A stretch of 43,137 nucleotides of DNA, taken from Virgisporangium ochraceum. GTDB lineage: Bacteria > Actinomycetota > Actinomycetes > Mycobacteriales > Micromonosporaceae. The position numbers and the translations under genes were made by a program. The stretch lies in assembly GCF_016863655.1 (NCBI RefSeq), contig NZ_BOPH01000033.1:1-43137 (forward strand), given 5' to 3'. The notes below the pieces were generated by a model. It saw only the letters and a program-made list of their open reading frames with translations. It did not search any database and had not been told where the DNA came from. This document shows, one piece after another, positions 24,687 through 32,094 of the stretch (position 1 is its first letter; each line of letters starts with the position of its first letter).

Positions 24687-25444
24687 ATGGACCTCAGTGG
24701 CCGCACCTTCCTCGTCACCGGCGCCAGCAACGGACTCGGCCTCGCCACGACCCGCGCGCTGGTGGGGCGCGGCGCGCACGTGGTCATGGCCGTGCGCGAC
24801 GAGGCCCGCGGGCGCGCGGCGGCCGCGGACCTTCCCGCCGACCGCACCGAGGTGCGCCGGCTCGACCTGGCCGACCTCGACTCCGTGCGAAGCTTCGCCG
24901 ACCGGTTCCGCGCCGACCACGGCCACCTCGACGTGCTGGTCAACAACGCCGGCGTGATGGCGCCGCCGCGCACGCTCAGCGCGCAGGGGCACGAGCTGCA
25001 GTTCGCGGTGAACCACCTCGGGCACTTCGCGCTCACCGGACTGCTGCTCGACCTGCTCGTCGCCGGCCGCGACCCGCGCGTGGTGACCGTCAGGGAGCTG
25101 CACCGGCGCCTGACCGCGGCCGGTAGCCCGGTACGCAGCGTGCTCGCCCACCCCGGCTACGCGCGCACGAACCTGCAGTTCCAGGCGAGCACGCGGATGT
25201 GGCGGGTCCTGCTCGGTCGCATCGGCCACCCGACCGCGGCGCGCGGCCGCAGCTGTTCGCGGCCACCGACCCGTCCGTCGAGGGCGGCCAGTTCATCGGA
25301 CCGGGCGGCGTCGCGGAACTGCGCGGCGACCCGCGACCGGTCAGGTTGTCGGCGGCGGCGACGGACCCGGAGCACGGCCGTCTACTGTGGACGGTGTCGG
25401 AGGAGGCGACCGGCGCGCGGTTCGCCCCCTCCCACACGGGGTGA
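24687..25444 (+). pseudogene. SDR remnant lacking the catalytic segment, with a downstream frameshift
   Basis: The first ~134 residues are a normal SDR of the retinol/protochlorophyllide-reductase-like group (LVTGASNGLGLATTRAL, VLVNNAGVMAPP, FAVNHLGHFALT). After DPRVVTV the sequence jumps to ELHRRLTAAGSPVRSVLAHPG, so the stretch holding the catalytic Ser and YxxxK is deleted. Near 25235 a second lesion drops a few codons and shifts frame; the original C-terminus (LFAATDPSVEGGQFIG, ELRGDPRPVRLSAAA, ARF) continues in another frame to the stop at 25444. The intact relative would be about 300-310 residues. Confidence 0.82.
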
Positions 25445-25450
25445 CCGGTA

Positions 25451-26722
25451 TCAGCTGGCCGTGCAGCCCGACGCGGCGCTCGGGCCGGTCCCGGTGCCCT
25501 GGAAGCCGAACTGCGTCGACTGCCCGGCGTTGACCCGGCCGTTGTAGCCGACGTTGGAGAAGCTGGTACCGCTGCGGGTCGTGCTCCACGTGCTCGTGAC
25601 GTTCGCCGCCTGCGGGATCGACACCGTCCAGCCGTTGATGGTCGACGATCCGGCGGTGACCGTCACCGTGGCGACGTAGCCGCCGTTCCACTGGTTCAGC
25701 GAGATCGACGCCGAGCAGCCGCCCGGCGTGCCCGGGCTCGACGACGAGCTGGAACCGGGGCTCGACGGCGACTGCGACGACGGGCCGGGGCCCGGTCCGC
25801 TCTGGTCGAGGCCGAGGAACGCGACCGCCATCGCGGCCATCCCGGCGCGCGGAAGGTCGTGGCCGGCGCCCTGCAGGGAGATGCCCTCGACCGGCGCCTG
25901 TACGCCGGTGCCGCCGTAGCGGGTGCGGGTCCATCCCGACTGCGGGGTGTCGGTGAAGCTCGGCGTCTGGCTCACGCCGTGCACGTTGGTCCACTGCTTG
26001 ATCTGCTCGCCGAAGTTGGGATACCGCAGTGTGGCGTCCGCGGTGCCGTGGAACGTCTGCAGCCGGGGCCGCGTACCGGTGTAGCCCGGGTAGGCGTTGC
26101 GCACGAGGTCGCCCCACTGCTGCGGGGTCATGATGCGCTGGCCCTGCGCGCACTGGGAGTTCCAGCCGCTTCCGTCGGTGGTGGCGAAGCAGGCGTGCGG
26201 CACGCCCGAGAACGCCGATCCCGCCTTGAACACGTCGGGGTGGGTGGCGAGCAGGACGTTGGTCATCATGGCGCCGGAGGACGCGCCGGTGGCGTAGACG
26301 CGGCTCGCGTCACCGTTGCGGTTCGCCACGACCCACCGCACCATCGACACGATGCCGGCCGGGTCGCTGTTGCCGCTGTGGCTCAACGCGGCCGGCGACG
26401 ACACGTCGAAGCACTGCCCGCTGCGGGTGGCCGACGGGTAGATGACGATGAAGCCGTACTGGTCGGCCAGCGACGCGAACTGCGTGCCGGAGTAGAACGC
26501 CGGGCCGGTTCCGGTGCAGTAGTGGTTGGCCACCAGGATCGCGGGGCGGGCCGCGACCCGGTCGGGCACGTACAGGTGCATCCGGAGGTTGGTGGGGTTG
26601 TTGCCGAACCCGGTCACCTCGACCAGCGAGGCGGCCGACGCCGGACGGGCGAGCGAGAGCCCGACCGTGGCGAGAACGGCGGCCGCGCCGAGGGTCAGCG
26701 CGGCCCTGATCGACTTTCGCAT
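25451..26722 (-). CDS. Secreted CE1-type esterase (PHB depolymerase family) with CBM2
   Basis: Exported enzyme of 423 residues. A Sec signal peptide (residues ~1-31, ending RPASAAS) leads into an esterase domain of the PHB-depolymerase/feruloyl- or acetylxylan-esterase group. The nucleophile is Ser148 in YATGASSGAMM, the acid is probably Asp229 in FHGTADATL, and the base His is in LQGAGHDLPR. A Ser/Pro/Gly linker (about 305-330) joins a C-terminal family 2 carbohydrate-binding module with the usual Trp residues (LNQWNGGYVATVTVT, INGWTVSI). This points to plant cell-wall ester removal. ATG 26722 has AGGAG five bases upstream and is preferred over the GTG before it. Confidence 0.93.
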   Translation of the reverse strand: MRKSIRAALTLGAAAVLATVGLSLARPASAASLVEVTGFGNNPTNLRMHLYVPDRVAARPAILVANHYCTGTGPAFYSGTQFASLADQYGFIVIYPSATRSGQCFDVSSPAALSHSGNSDPAGIVSMVRWVVANRNGDASRVYATGASSGAMMTNVLLATHPDVFKAGSAFSGVPHACFATTDGSGWNSQCAQGQRIMTPQQWGDLVRNAYPGYTGTRPRLQTFHGTADATLRYPNFGEQIKQWTNVHGVSQTPSFTDTPQSGWTRTRYGGTGVQAPVEGISLQGAGHDLPRAGMAAMAVAFLGLDQSGPGPGPSSQSPSSPGSSSSSSPGTPGGCSASISLNQWNGGYVATVTVTAGSSTINGWTVSIPQAANVTSTWSTTRSGTSFSNVGYNGRVNAGQSTQFGFQGTGTGPSAASGCTAS

Positions 26723-26831
26723 CACAGCTCCTGGGGGTGGGGATGTTGGCGATTGTCGATGTCCTGGGGATCGGCGTCAACGCGTGGTTTCGGCTGGCTT
26801 TCGGAAAATGTCCCGACGTTCGTGAACGCCT

Positions 26832-26856
26832 CTCGAATGCTTTGTGTCCATTCGAG
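26832..26856. promoter_or_regulatory. Perfect 8-bp inverted repeat, candidate operator
   Basis: CTCGAATG (26832-26839) and CATTCGAG (26849-26856) are perfect complements separated by nine bases. The site lies about 110 bp upstream of the esterase start and could serve a dimeric regulator of that gene. The regulator is not identifiable here. Confidence 0.45.
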
Positions 26857-26957
26857 TGGGAATCGAGTGTTCTCGATGCGTTCGATCGCGCTCACGCCGG
26901 TCTGATCGTCGAAACAAATTGGGCCGCGCTTTCGGCGCGGACCGGCGCACGGCGGGG

Positions 26958-26986
26958 TTGTTTACCCTACCCCCCTAGGGTATCTT
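26958..26986 (+). promoter_or_regulatory. Sigma-70-type promoter of the small membrane protein
   Basis: TTGTTT (26958-26963) and TATCTT (26981-26986) are separated by exactly 17 bases, a consensus-like housekeeping promoter. The operator at 26967-26983 occupies the spacer, and the operator at 26994-27010 covers the expected transcription start. Confidence 0.6.
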
Positions 26987-27010
26987 GATCCGCATACCCG
27001 CGGGGGGTAT
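26967..27010. promoter_or_regulatory. Two CsoR-family-type operators (TACCC-N5-GGGTA)
   Basis: Site 1 is CTACCC-CCCTA-GGGTAT (26967-26983) and site 2 is ATACCC-GCGGG-GGGTAT (26994-27010), with centres 27 bp apart. Both match the two-G/C-tract operators of CsoR/CstR-family tetrameric repressors, which respond to Cu(I) or persulfides. No csoR-like gene is present in this window, so a repressor encoded elsewhere is presumed. Confidence 0.65.
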
Positions 27011-27032
27011 TCCAGACACGACGGAGGCCGCC

Positions 27033-27599
27033 ATGGCAGTCATCGACGCACCGAACGGCACGACCACCTGGCTGCGGCGGGTGTGGCCGGCCGCCTTCGG
27101 AGCGGTGTTCGCCGCGTTCAACACGATCGGGCTCGCCGGCGGCGCCGACCTCGCACCGGTGCTCGTCGGGTCGGGCTTCGTGTACCTCGGCGCCGCGGCG
27201 CTACGCCGGCGCGGTGCCGCGTGGCCGGTGTTCTGGCTCGTGTTCGTCGTCATCGGCGTCAGCCGCGTGCTCGACGGGCCGGACTCGACCTGGGTCATCC
27301 TCGGTGTCGCCGCCGCGTTCGCGGTCTACGGGCTGGCGCGCGGCGCGGCCCGCGACCGGGAAGGCCTGCCGCGGCAGGCGTCGGCGATGGTCGTCGTCGG
27401 CGGACTGGCGGCCACCGCGCTGCTCGTCGGTGGCGACCTCGGCGCGTACCTCGTGGCCGGGGGCCTGCTCGCCCACGCGGGCTGGGACGCCTACCACCAC
27501 CGCACCGGGAAGGTCGTGACGCGGTCGATGACCGAGTTCTGCTTCGTGCTCGACGTCCTCGCCGCGGTCGCGCTCATCGTGGTGGCCGTCACCCGGTAG
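27033..27599 (+). CDS. Polytopic membrane protein under a CsoR-type promoter
   Basis: Integral membrane protein of 188 residues with about six hydrophobic segments (AAFGAVFAAFNTIGLAGG, PVFWLVFVVIGVSRVL, VILGVAAAFAVYGLA, ASAMVVVGGLAATALLVGG, and two at the C-terminus). Between segments 5 and 6 lies AHAGWDAYHHRTGKVV, a His-rich loop that could contact a metal, but no classical copper-transport motif is present. The ATG at 27033 follows a GGAGG site. The adjacent operators suggest induction by copper or reactive sulfur. The family is not recognised. Confidence 0.85.
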   Translation: MAVIDAPNGTTTWLRRVWPAAFGAVFAAFNTIGLAGGADLAPVLVGSGFVYLGAAALRRRGAAWPVFWLVFVVIGVSRVLDGPDSTWVILGVAAAFAVYGLARGAARDREGLPRQASAMVVVGGLAATALLVGGDLGAYLVAGGLLAHAGWDAYHHRTGKVVTRSMTEFCFVLDVLAAVALIVVAVTR

Positions 27600-27647
27600 G
27601 AAGTCGAACTTCCGCCCGCGGGTCAGCGGGCCGCGGCGCGGATGTGG

Positions 27648-27662
27648 TAAACGCAGTGGGTG
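27648..27662 (+). promoter_or_regulatory. Possible leaderless promoter of the two-TM protein gene
   Basis: TAAACG (27648-27653), an imperfect -10 hexamer lacking the final T, is followed by six bases and then GTG at 27660. No ribosome site is visible. The geometry equals that of the other leaderless candidates. Confidence 0.32.
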
Positions 27663-28730
27663 ACCGATCCGAACCTCGGCCGTGACCCGCTCTTCGAAGC
27701 GGTGCAGGACGTCAACGCCAGCTACCGCGCGGCAAGGACGAACTACACCAAGCCCGACGAGTACATCGACGACACGATCACCCTGACGAACCTGCGGCCG
27801 CATCTCGTCCGGTCGGCCGCGGGATTCTTCCTCGCGAGCACCGCGGGCTTCCTGCTCGCCTGCTGCCTCGGCTGCGTCACGTTCTCCGGCAACGCCGGCG
27901 TCGAAGAGGCATTTGACACGTCGGGGTCCACCGCGTTCGGCAGCGGCTTCTACACGTTCTCCGCGATCCTCGGGCTGTCGTACATCGCCTGGATCGTCAG
28001 CCTCTTCTTCCGCATCCGCGAACCGATCGCCGAGTACTCGCTGCTGGTCGAGGGACGGGCGACCGCCGCGCCGAACGCGTACGGGTTCGTGCTCCGCGCC
28101 GCGCAGGCCCGCTCGACGCCGTTCCCGCTGTACCCCGTGCGGCTCGCCGGCCAGTACATGCTGCGTCTCGGCGACGACCGGCTCCAGTCGCTGGTCGTGG
28201 TGCAGACCTACGGCACCGACCTGTTCGTCGGCTGGACGATGTGGCGGTCGCGGTCGACGATCGTCGTCATCTGGCACATCGTGCGTGACCTGTTCCGGGT
28301 GTTCGCCGGCGGCACCGCGTACCGGTCGGCGCTGCAGAACACGCACGCCCGGGCGCTGCGGGAGATCACGCACAGCCTCACCCGGCTCGGCATCCAGGCC
28401 GCGGTGCTCAACGTCACCGCGCCGCCGGAGGTCGTGCACCTCGTCAACCAGGTCGCCGAGGTGTCGCTCGACCAGGTGGCCGCGATGGCGCCGCCGCCGA
28501 TCCAGCCGCCGACGCAGACGATCCCGACCGGGGTCGCACCGGCCAGCGCGCCACCGGCCGCCGGGCCGTACGGGAACTACGGACAGCCGCCCGTGAGCGG
28601 TCCGCCGGCGAGCGCCCCGCCGGGCCAGCCGCCGGTGAGCGGGCCGCCCGGGCAGCAGTACCCGCCGCAGTACCCGCAGCAGCCGCCCTACCAGCCGCCC
28701 GGTCCGTTCGGTCCGCCGCCCGGTCAATGA
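27660..28730 (+). CDS. Two-TM membrane protein with Pro-rich C-terminal tail
   Basis: Protein of 356 residues that I do not recognise. About 50 soluble residues lead to two transmembrane helices (about 54-75 and 97-119), then a folded cytoplasmic-looking domain (about 120-275) with LRLGDDRLQSLVVVQTYGTDLFVG and a possible amphipathic helix TIVVIWHIVRDLFRVF. The tail (about 280-356) is low-complexity Pro/Gly/Gln (QPPVSGPPASAPPGQPP). Its stop overlaps the ATG of the large ATPase (ATGA), so the two proteins are made together, and the membrane protein may anchor the ATPase. Confidence 0.85.
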   Translation: MTDPNLGRDPLFEAVQDVNASYRAARTNYTKPDEYIDDTITLTNLRPHLVRSAAGFFLASTAGFLLACCLGCVTFSGNAGVEEAFDTSGSTAFGSGFYTFSAILGLSYIAWIVSLFFRIREPIAEYSLLVEGRATAAPNAYGFVLRAAQARSTPFPLYPVRLAGQYMLRLGDDRLQSLVVVQTYGTDLFVGWTMWRSRSTIVVIWHIVRDLFRVFAGGTAYRSALQNTHARALREITHSLTRLGIQAAVLNVTAPPEVVHLVNQVAEVSLDQVAAMAPPPIQPPTQTIPTGVAPASAPPAAGPYGNYGQPPVSGPPASAPPGQPPVSGPPGQQYPPQYPQQPPYQPPGPFGPPPGQ

Positions 28731-31558
28731 CGGTCACGCCGCACTCTCCACAAGGGACACCCGCGCCGTACGTGTCCGTGGGCGCCGACCGCGTCTGGTG
28801 CTGGGTGGCGTACCGGATCACCGCGGCCGTCGACGTGTCGCTGCGCTCGGGCTACGCCACCCTGGAGGCCGAGCAGCGGCTGGCGCGCGCCGTCGGCGAA
28901 CAGGCCGAGTACGTCGGGCACCTGCTCGGCCTGCCCGAGTCCACGGTGGTCGCGCTGCGGCTGCTGCACCGTGAGCCCGGGCTCCTCGACGCCTACCTCG
29001 TCGCGCGGGTCGAGGCGGTCACGCATCCGCAGGCGCTCGCCGCCGCCCGGTCGGCCGCCGCCACGCTCGCGACGGTGCCCGACCACGTGCGGCTCACGCC
29101 GCTCGCCGAGCCGACCGAGGTGGCCGCGGTGCTCGCACCGTTCACCCCGGCGGCCGGCGGGCTCGCGCAGATCCACAAGCGCGTCCGCGTCGCGCGGCCG
29201 TCGCGCCCCGACGCCCGGGTCGCGAGCTACGTCGCGGTCGAGCCGTTCGGGCGGCGGCCCGCACGGTGGGACGCGTTACTGGACGCGCTGCGCCTGCACC
29301 CGACACCCCTGGCGCTCTCGGTCGAGCTGATGGCGGGGCAGGTGCCGCCGCAGGTGCGGCGGATGCTGGAGGTCGAGGCCACCCGCTACAGCCGGCTGGC
29401 CAAGCCCGTCGAGCAGGCCAGCGACGTCGGCGGAACGCTGCGCCTGGGCGCCGACGCCGGCGCGATGACGATCGAACCGTTCTACCTCGACGCGTTGCGC
29501 CGCTGCGACGCGCGGGCGTTCCGGTTCGCGGTGACCCTCGCCGCGCCCGACCCGCTGCCCGACGCGCTGACCGCGCTGCTCGGTGCCACGGTCAGCCCGC
29601 CGGCACAGGCCACCCCGAACCGCGACGACCCGACGACCGTCCCCAGTGGACACCTGGTGGCCCGGCCCGCCTCGCAGGCCGAGCACGACACGGTGGCCGC
29701 CGCGTTCACCACGCTCCAGCCCACCACGTGGGGCGCGGCCGACCTCGCCACGATGCTGCACGCCGATCCGCAGCCGTCGTCGCGTGACGCGTTGCGGTTG
29801 CTGCGCCTGCTCGTCGACCGCGGCGAGGCGGCGAGCCTGTTCCGCCTGCCGCTCGCGGTGGAGGGCCACGTTCCCGGGATCGCGGTGGCGCGGCCGCGCG
29901 ACCTCACCCGCGTCGTGGCGCAGCCCACCGGTCCGGCACTGCTGCTCGGTGACCAGGGTGGGGCCGACTCGTCGGTGTCGTTCGCCGTTGCCGACCTGCC
30001 CCGGCACGGGTTCGTCGTCGGCACACCGGGATCCGGCAAGACCAACACCGCGCTGCACCTGTGCCGGCAGTTCCACGCGCACGGCGTCCCGTTCGCGGTC
30101 GTCGAACCGGTGAACGCGCAACTGAACGACTACCGCTGGCTCGCGACGCTGCCCGAGTTCGACGGCCTCCTCGTCTTCACCGTCGGCGACGACGAGGTGG
30201 CGCCGTTCCGCCTCAACCCGTTCCAGGTTCCCGACGGGGCCACCGTCACGTCGCACGTGTCCAACCTGCTGGCGTGTTTCGAGGCCGCGTTCGGGCTGTG
30301 GGATCCGCTGCCGTTCCTGTACCGGCGGGCCCTGGTGGAGACGTACCGCCGGCGCGGGCTGCACGCCGCCGACCGGGCCGGCCCCGCCGACGGCGACCGG
30401 TGGCCCGTGCTTCCCGAGTTCGTCGCCGCGTTGACGGAGGTGGTCGGGAAGCTGGGCTACGCCGGCGAGGTGCACGCCAACATCGACGCGGCCGCGCGGC
30501 TGCGCGCCGAGGCTCTCGTGGAGGGCGCCTGCGGCACCACCCTGAACTGCCGGCGGTCGTACGACATCGGCGCGCTGATGCGGCGTCCCGTGGTCTTCGA
30601 ACTGGCCGGAGTCGGCGACAACGCGAAGGAGCAGTCGCTGATCACGCTGCTCCTGATCACCGCGATGCGCGGCTGGTACCGGCAGCACCGGCGCTCCACC
30701 GACAAGCCGCACGTCCTGCTGCTGGAGGAGGCGCACCGGGTCTTCCCCCGCGCCGCTCCGGTGTCCACAGGGGACTCCAAGGAGGGCAACGCCCAGGCCC
30801 TCGCCGCGGAACGGATCGCGCAGGGGCTGGCGGAGGACCGCAAGTACGGCCAGTCCTACTTCCTGATCGACCAGCAGGTCGGCAAGGTGGCCGAGGAGGC
30901 ATACAAGATCACGAACCTGAAGGTGATGCACCGCACCTCCGCCGAGGACGACCGGCGCCTCCTCGGGCAGACCATGGGCCTGACCCCCGACCAGGAGCAG
31001 GCGGCCGCCGGCCTCAAGCCCTTCGAGGCGCTGGTGTCGCACAACGCGCTGGAACAGGCCGTGCACATCACGGTCCCGAATGTTCGTGCCCTGGACGCCC
31101 GCACGCGCGGCATGGCCGACGCGCCGCTGGCCGAGGACTACGACCTGGCCGCGCGCTACGCGCGGTGGCGCGCCTCGGAGCCGACCGTCGACGCGGCGCT
31201 GGCGCCGCACCCGGAGTGCGAGCCGTGCCGGCACCGGTGCGCGTTCCGCCGCCACGCCGAGTCCCTTGTGGACGATCGCCTGGTGGCCGCCCTCTTCGAC
31301 GACGACTCCTTCGACTCCGACCGTTGGTGGGACGCGCTACCGACCCGGCTACCCGAACTGGTGGGCGATCCGCCACCGATGCTGCCGGGCACGGACCACA
31401 CCGGATGGGCGGCCGACTACCACACGTGCGCGTTCCTGCACGCCCAGCGGCGGCGGTATCCGCCGGAGAACTGGAGCGCGAACGGCCGCGCGGCGGCGGT
31501 GGCGTGGGTGGCAAACGTGCGGCGGTCACTGTCCTCTGTGGACGAAGGCAGTGCCTGA
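28727..31558 (+). CDS. HerA/DUF87-like ATPase with C-terminal Cys cluster
   Basis: Cytoplasmic P-loop ATPase of 943 residues. The first ~420 residues are an unassigned region. The ATPase core has Walker A VGTPGSGKTNT (Lys438) and Walker B HVLLLEEAHRVFP (Glu667/Glu668), followed by YFLIDQQVGKVAEEAYKITNLKVMHRTSAEDDRRLL in the arrangement of HerA/FtsK-type hexameric translocases. The C-terminus carries Cys831-x2-Cys834-x3-Cys838 and a further Cys at 901 (YHTCAFLH), a possible zinc or Fe-S site. No NurA nuclease, SIR2 or DUF4297 partner is adjacent. Translation is coupled to the two-TM protein upstream. Its function is unknown; DNA or protein translocation is plausible. Confidence 0.9.
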   Translation: MTVTPHSPQGTPAPYVSVGADRVWCWVAYRITAAVDVSLRSGYATLEAEQRLARAVGEQAEYVGHLLGLPESTVVALRLLHREPGLLDAYLVARVEAVTHPQALAAARSAAATLATVPDHVRLTPLAEPTEVAAVLAPFTPAAGGLAQIHKRVRVARPSRPDARVASYVAVEPFGRRPARWDALLDALRLHPTPLALSVELMAGQVPPQVRRMLEVEATRYSRLAKPVEQASDVGGTLRLGADAGAMTIEPFYLDALRRCDARAFRFAVTLAAPDPLPDALTALLGATVSPPAQATPNRDDPTTVPSGHLVARPASQAEHDTVAAAFTTLQPTTWGAADLATMLHADPQPSSRDALRLLRLLVDRGEAASLFRLPLAVEGHVPGIAVARPRDLTRVVAQPTGPALLLGDQGGADSSVSFAVADLPRHGFVVGTPGSGKTNTALHLCRQFHAHGVPFAVVEPVNAQLNDYRWLATLPEFDGLLVFTVGDDEVAPFRLNPFQVPDGATVTSHVSNLLACFEAAFGLWDPLPFLYRRALVETYRRRGLHAADRAGPADGDRWPVLPEFVAALTEVVGKLGYAGEVHANIDAAARLRAEALVEGACGTTLNCRRSYDIGALMRRPVVFELAGVGDNAKEQSLITLLLITAMRGWYRQHRRSTDKPHVLLLEEAHRVFPRAAPVSTGDSKEGNAQALAAERIAQGLAEDRKYGQSYFLIDQQVGKVAEEAYKITNLKVMHRTSAEDDRRLLGQTMGLTPDQEQAAAGLKPFEALVSHNALEQAVHITVPNVRALDARTRGMADAPLAEDYDLAARYARWRASEPTVDAALAPHPECEPCRHRCAFRRHAESLVDDRLVAALFDDDSFDSDRWWDALPTRLPELVGDPPPMLPGTDHTGWAADYHTCAFLHAQRRRYPPENWSANGRAAAVAWVANVRRSLSSVDEGSA

Positions 31559-31922
31559 ACGGGAACCGGGGGAAGCCCGGGTGCCGGAGCCTCCGCGCGA
31601 GGGTGGGTCGTCGACGGGCTCTCCGGGCGGTGAGGGGCTCTCCGCTGGGGGAAGGCCGTCCGAGCCGTCGCCGCCGCGGGGTGGTGGCGGCGAGGCGCTC
31701 CGGGACGGTGGCGGCGAGCCGTCGCAGGGCGGTGGTGAGAGGGCGCGGGGAAGCGAGCCGTCGCCGCCCCGCGGCGGGGAGCGGGTGGGCCTTCGCGAAG
31801 GCGAGCCGTCGCCTCCGTCGCGGAGATCGCAGCAGACCGAGCCGTCGATGCCGCGCGGTTCGGAACGACCGCCGCCGACGGAGCAGCCGTCCGCTCGGGA
31901 GCCGCGCAACGAAGGCACGTGA
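31551..31922 (+). CDS. Possible disordered low-complexity protein
   Basis: An open frame of 123 codons begins at GTG 31551, overlapping the end of the ATPase gene by 8 bp, with AAGG just upstream. The product is almost only Gly, Pro, Ser, Glu and Arg, with repeats like SEPSPPRGG, GEPSQGGG and GEPSPPSRR, so it would be disordered. Coupling to the ATPase favours a real gene. Against it, low-complexity GC-rich DNA easily stays open, and an opposite-strand frame (31526-31942) is also open. Treat as tentative. Confidence 0.4.
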   Translation: MPEREPGEARVPEPPREGGSSTGSPGGEGLSAGGRPSEPSPPRGGGGEALRDGGGEPSQGGGERARGSEPSPPRGGERVGLREGEPSPPSRRSQQTEPSMPRGSERPPPTEQPSAREPRNEGT

Positions 31923-32091
31923 GTGCCTCCACACCGCGGCACAACCCACGAACGGTCCGGTGGCGCGTTTCATGATCGAAAGTGGTGGCGACCTTTCGCG
32001 GATTTCACTGAGCCGGAACAGCAAAAGGTCGCCAACACTGTCGATCTCGGTCGACACCTCCACCTGTGGGGAGGGCGCTATCGTCGACGTG
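31923..32091. other. Intergenic region before the Sel1/TPR gene
   Basis: No gene is seen in these 169 bp. The stretch is less GC-rich than its neighbours and ends with the TATCGT element (32079-32084) that could drive the Sel1/TPR gene. Confidence 0.5.
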
Positions 32092-32094
32092 ATG
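32079..32094 (+). promoter_or_regulatory. Putative leaderless promoter of the Sel1/TPR gene
   Basis: TATCGT (32079-32084) stands seven bases before ATG 32092. The only purine-rich tract (GGGGAGGG, from about 32068) is too far upstream for ordinary ribosome binding. Confidence 0.42.

Larger units (their letters stand above)
26723..27032. other. 310-bp divergent regulatory region
   Basis: No gene is seen. The region separates the divergent esterase and the small membrane protein. It contains the perfect inverted repeat at 26832-26856, the short palindrome GTTCGTGAAC at 26818-26827, and, on the right, a promoter overlapped by two CsoR-type operators. Confidence 0.7.

Noticed and set aside
23079..25229. 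Long - strand ORF running from the propeller gene through the TetR remnant
   Set aside because: Only a short internal stretch near 24600-24680 is the genuine TetR N-terminus. The remainder is antisense to good genes.
31526..31942. - strand ORF in the low-complexity region after the ATPase
   Set aside because: It is a mirror of the low-complexity + strand sequence and has no ribosome site or coupled neighbour, whereas the + frame overlaps the ATPase stop.
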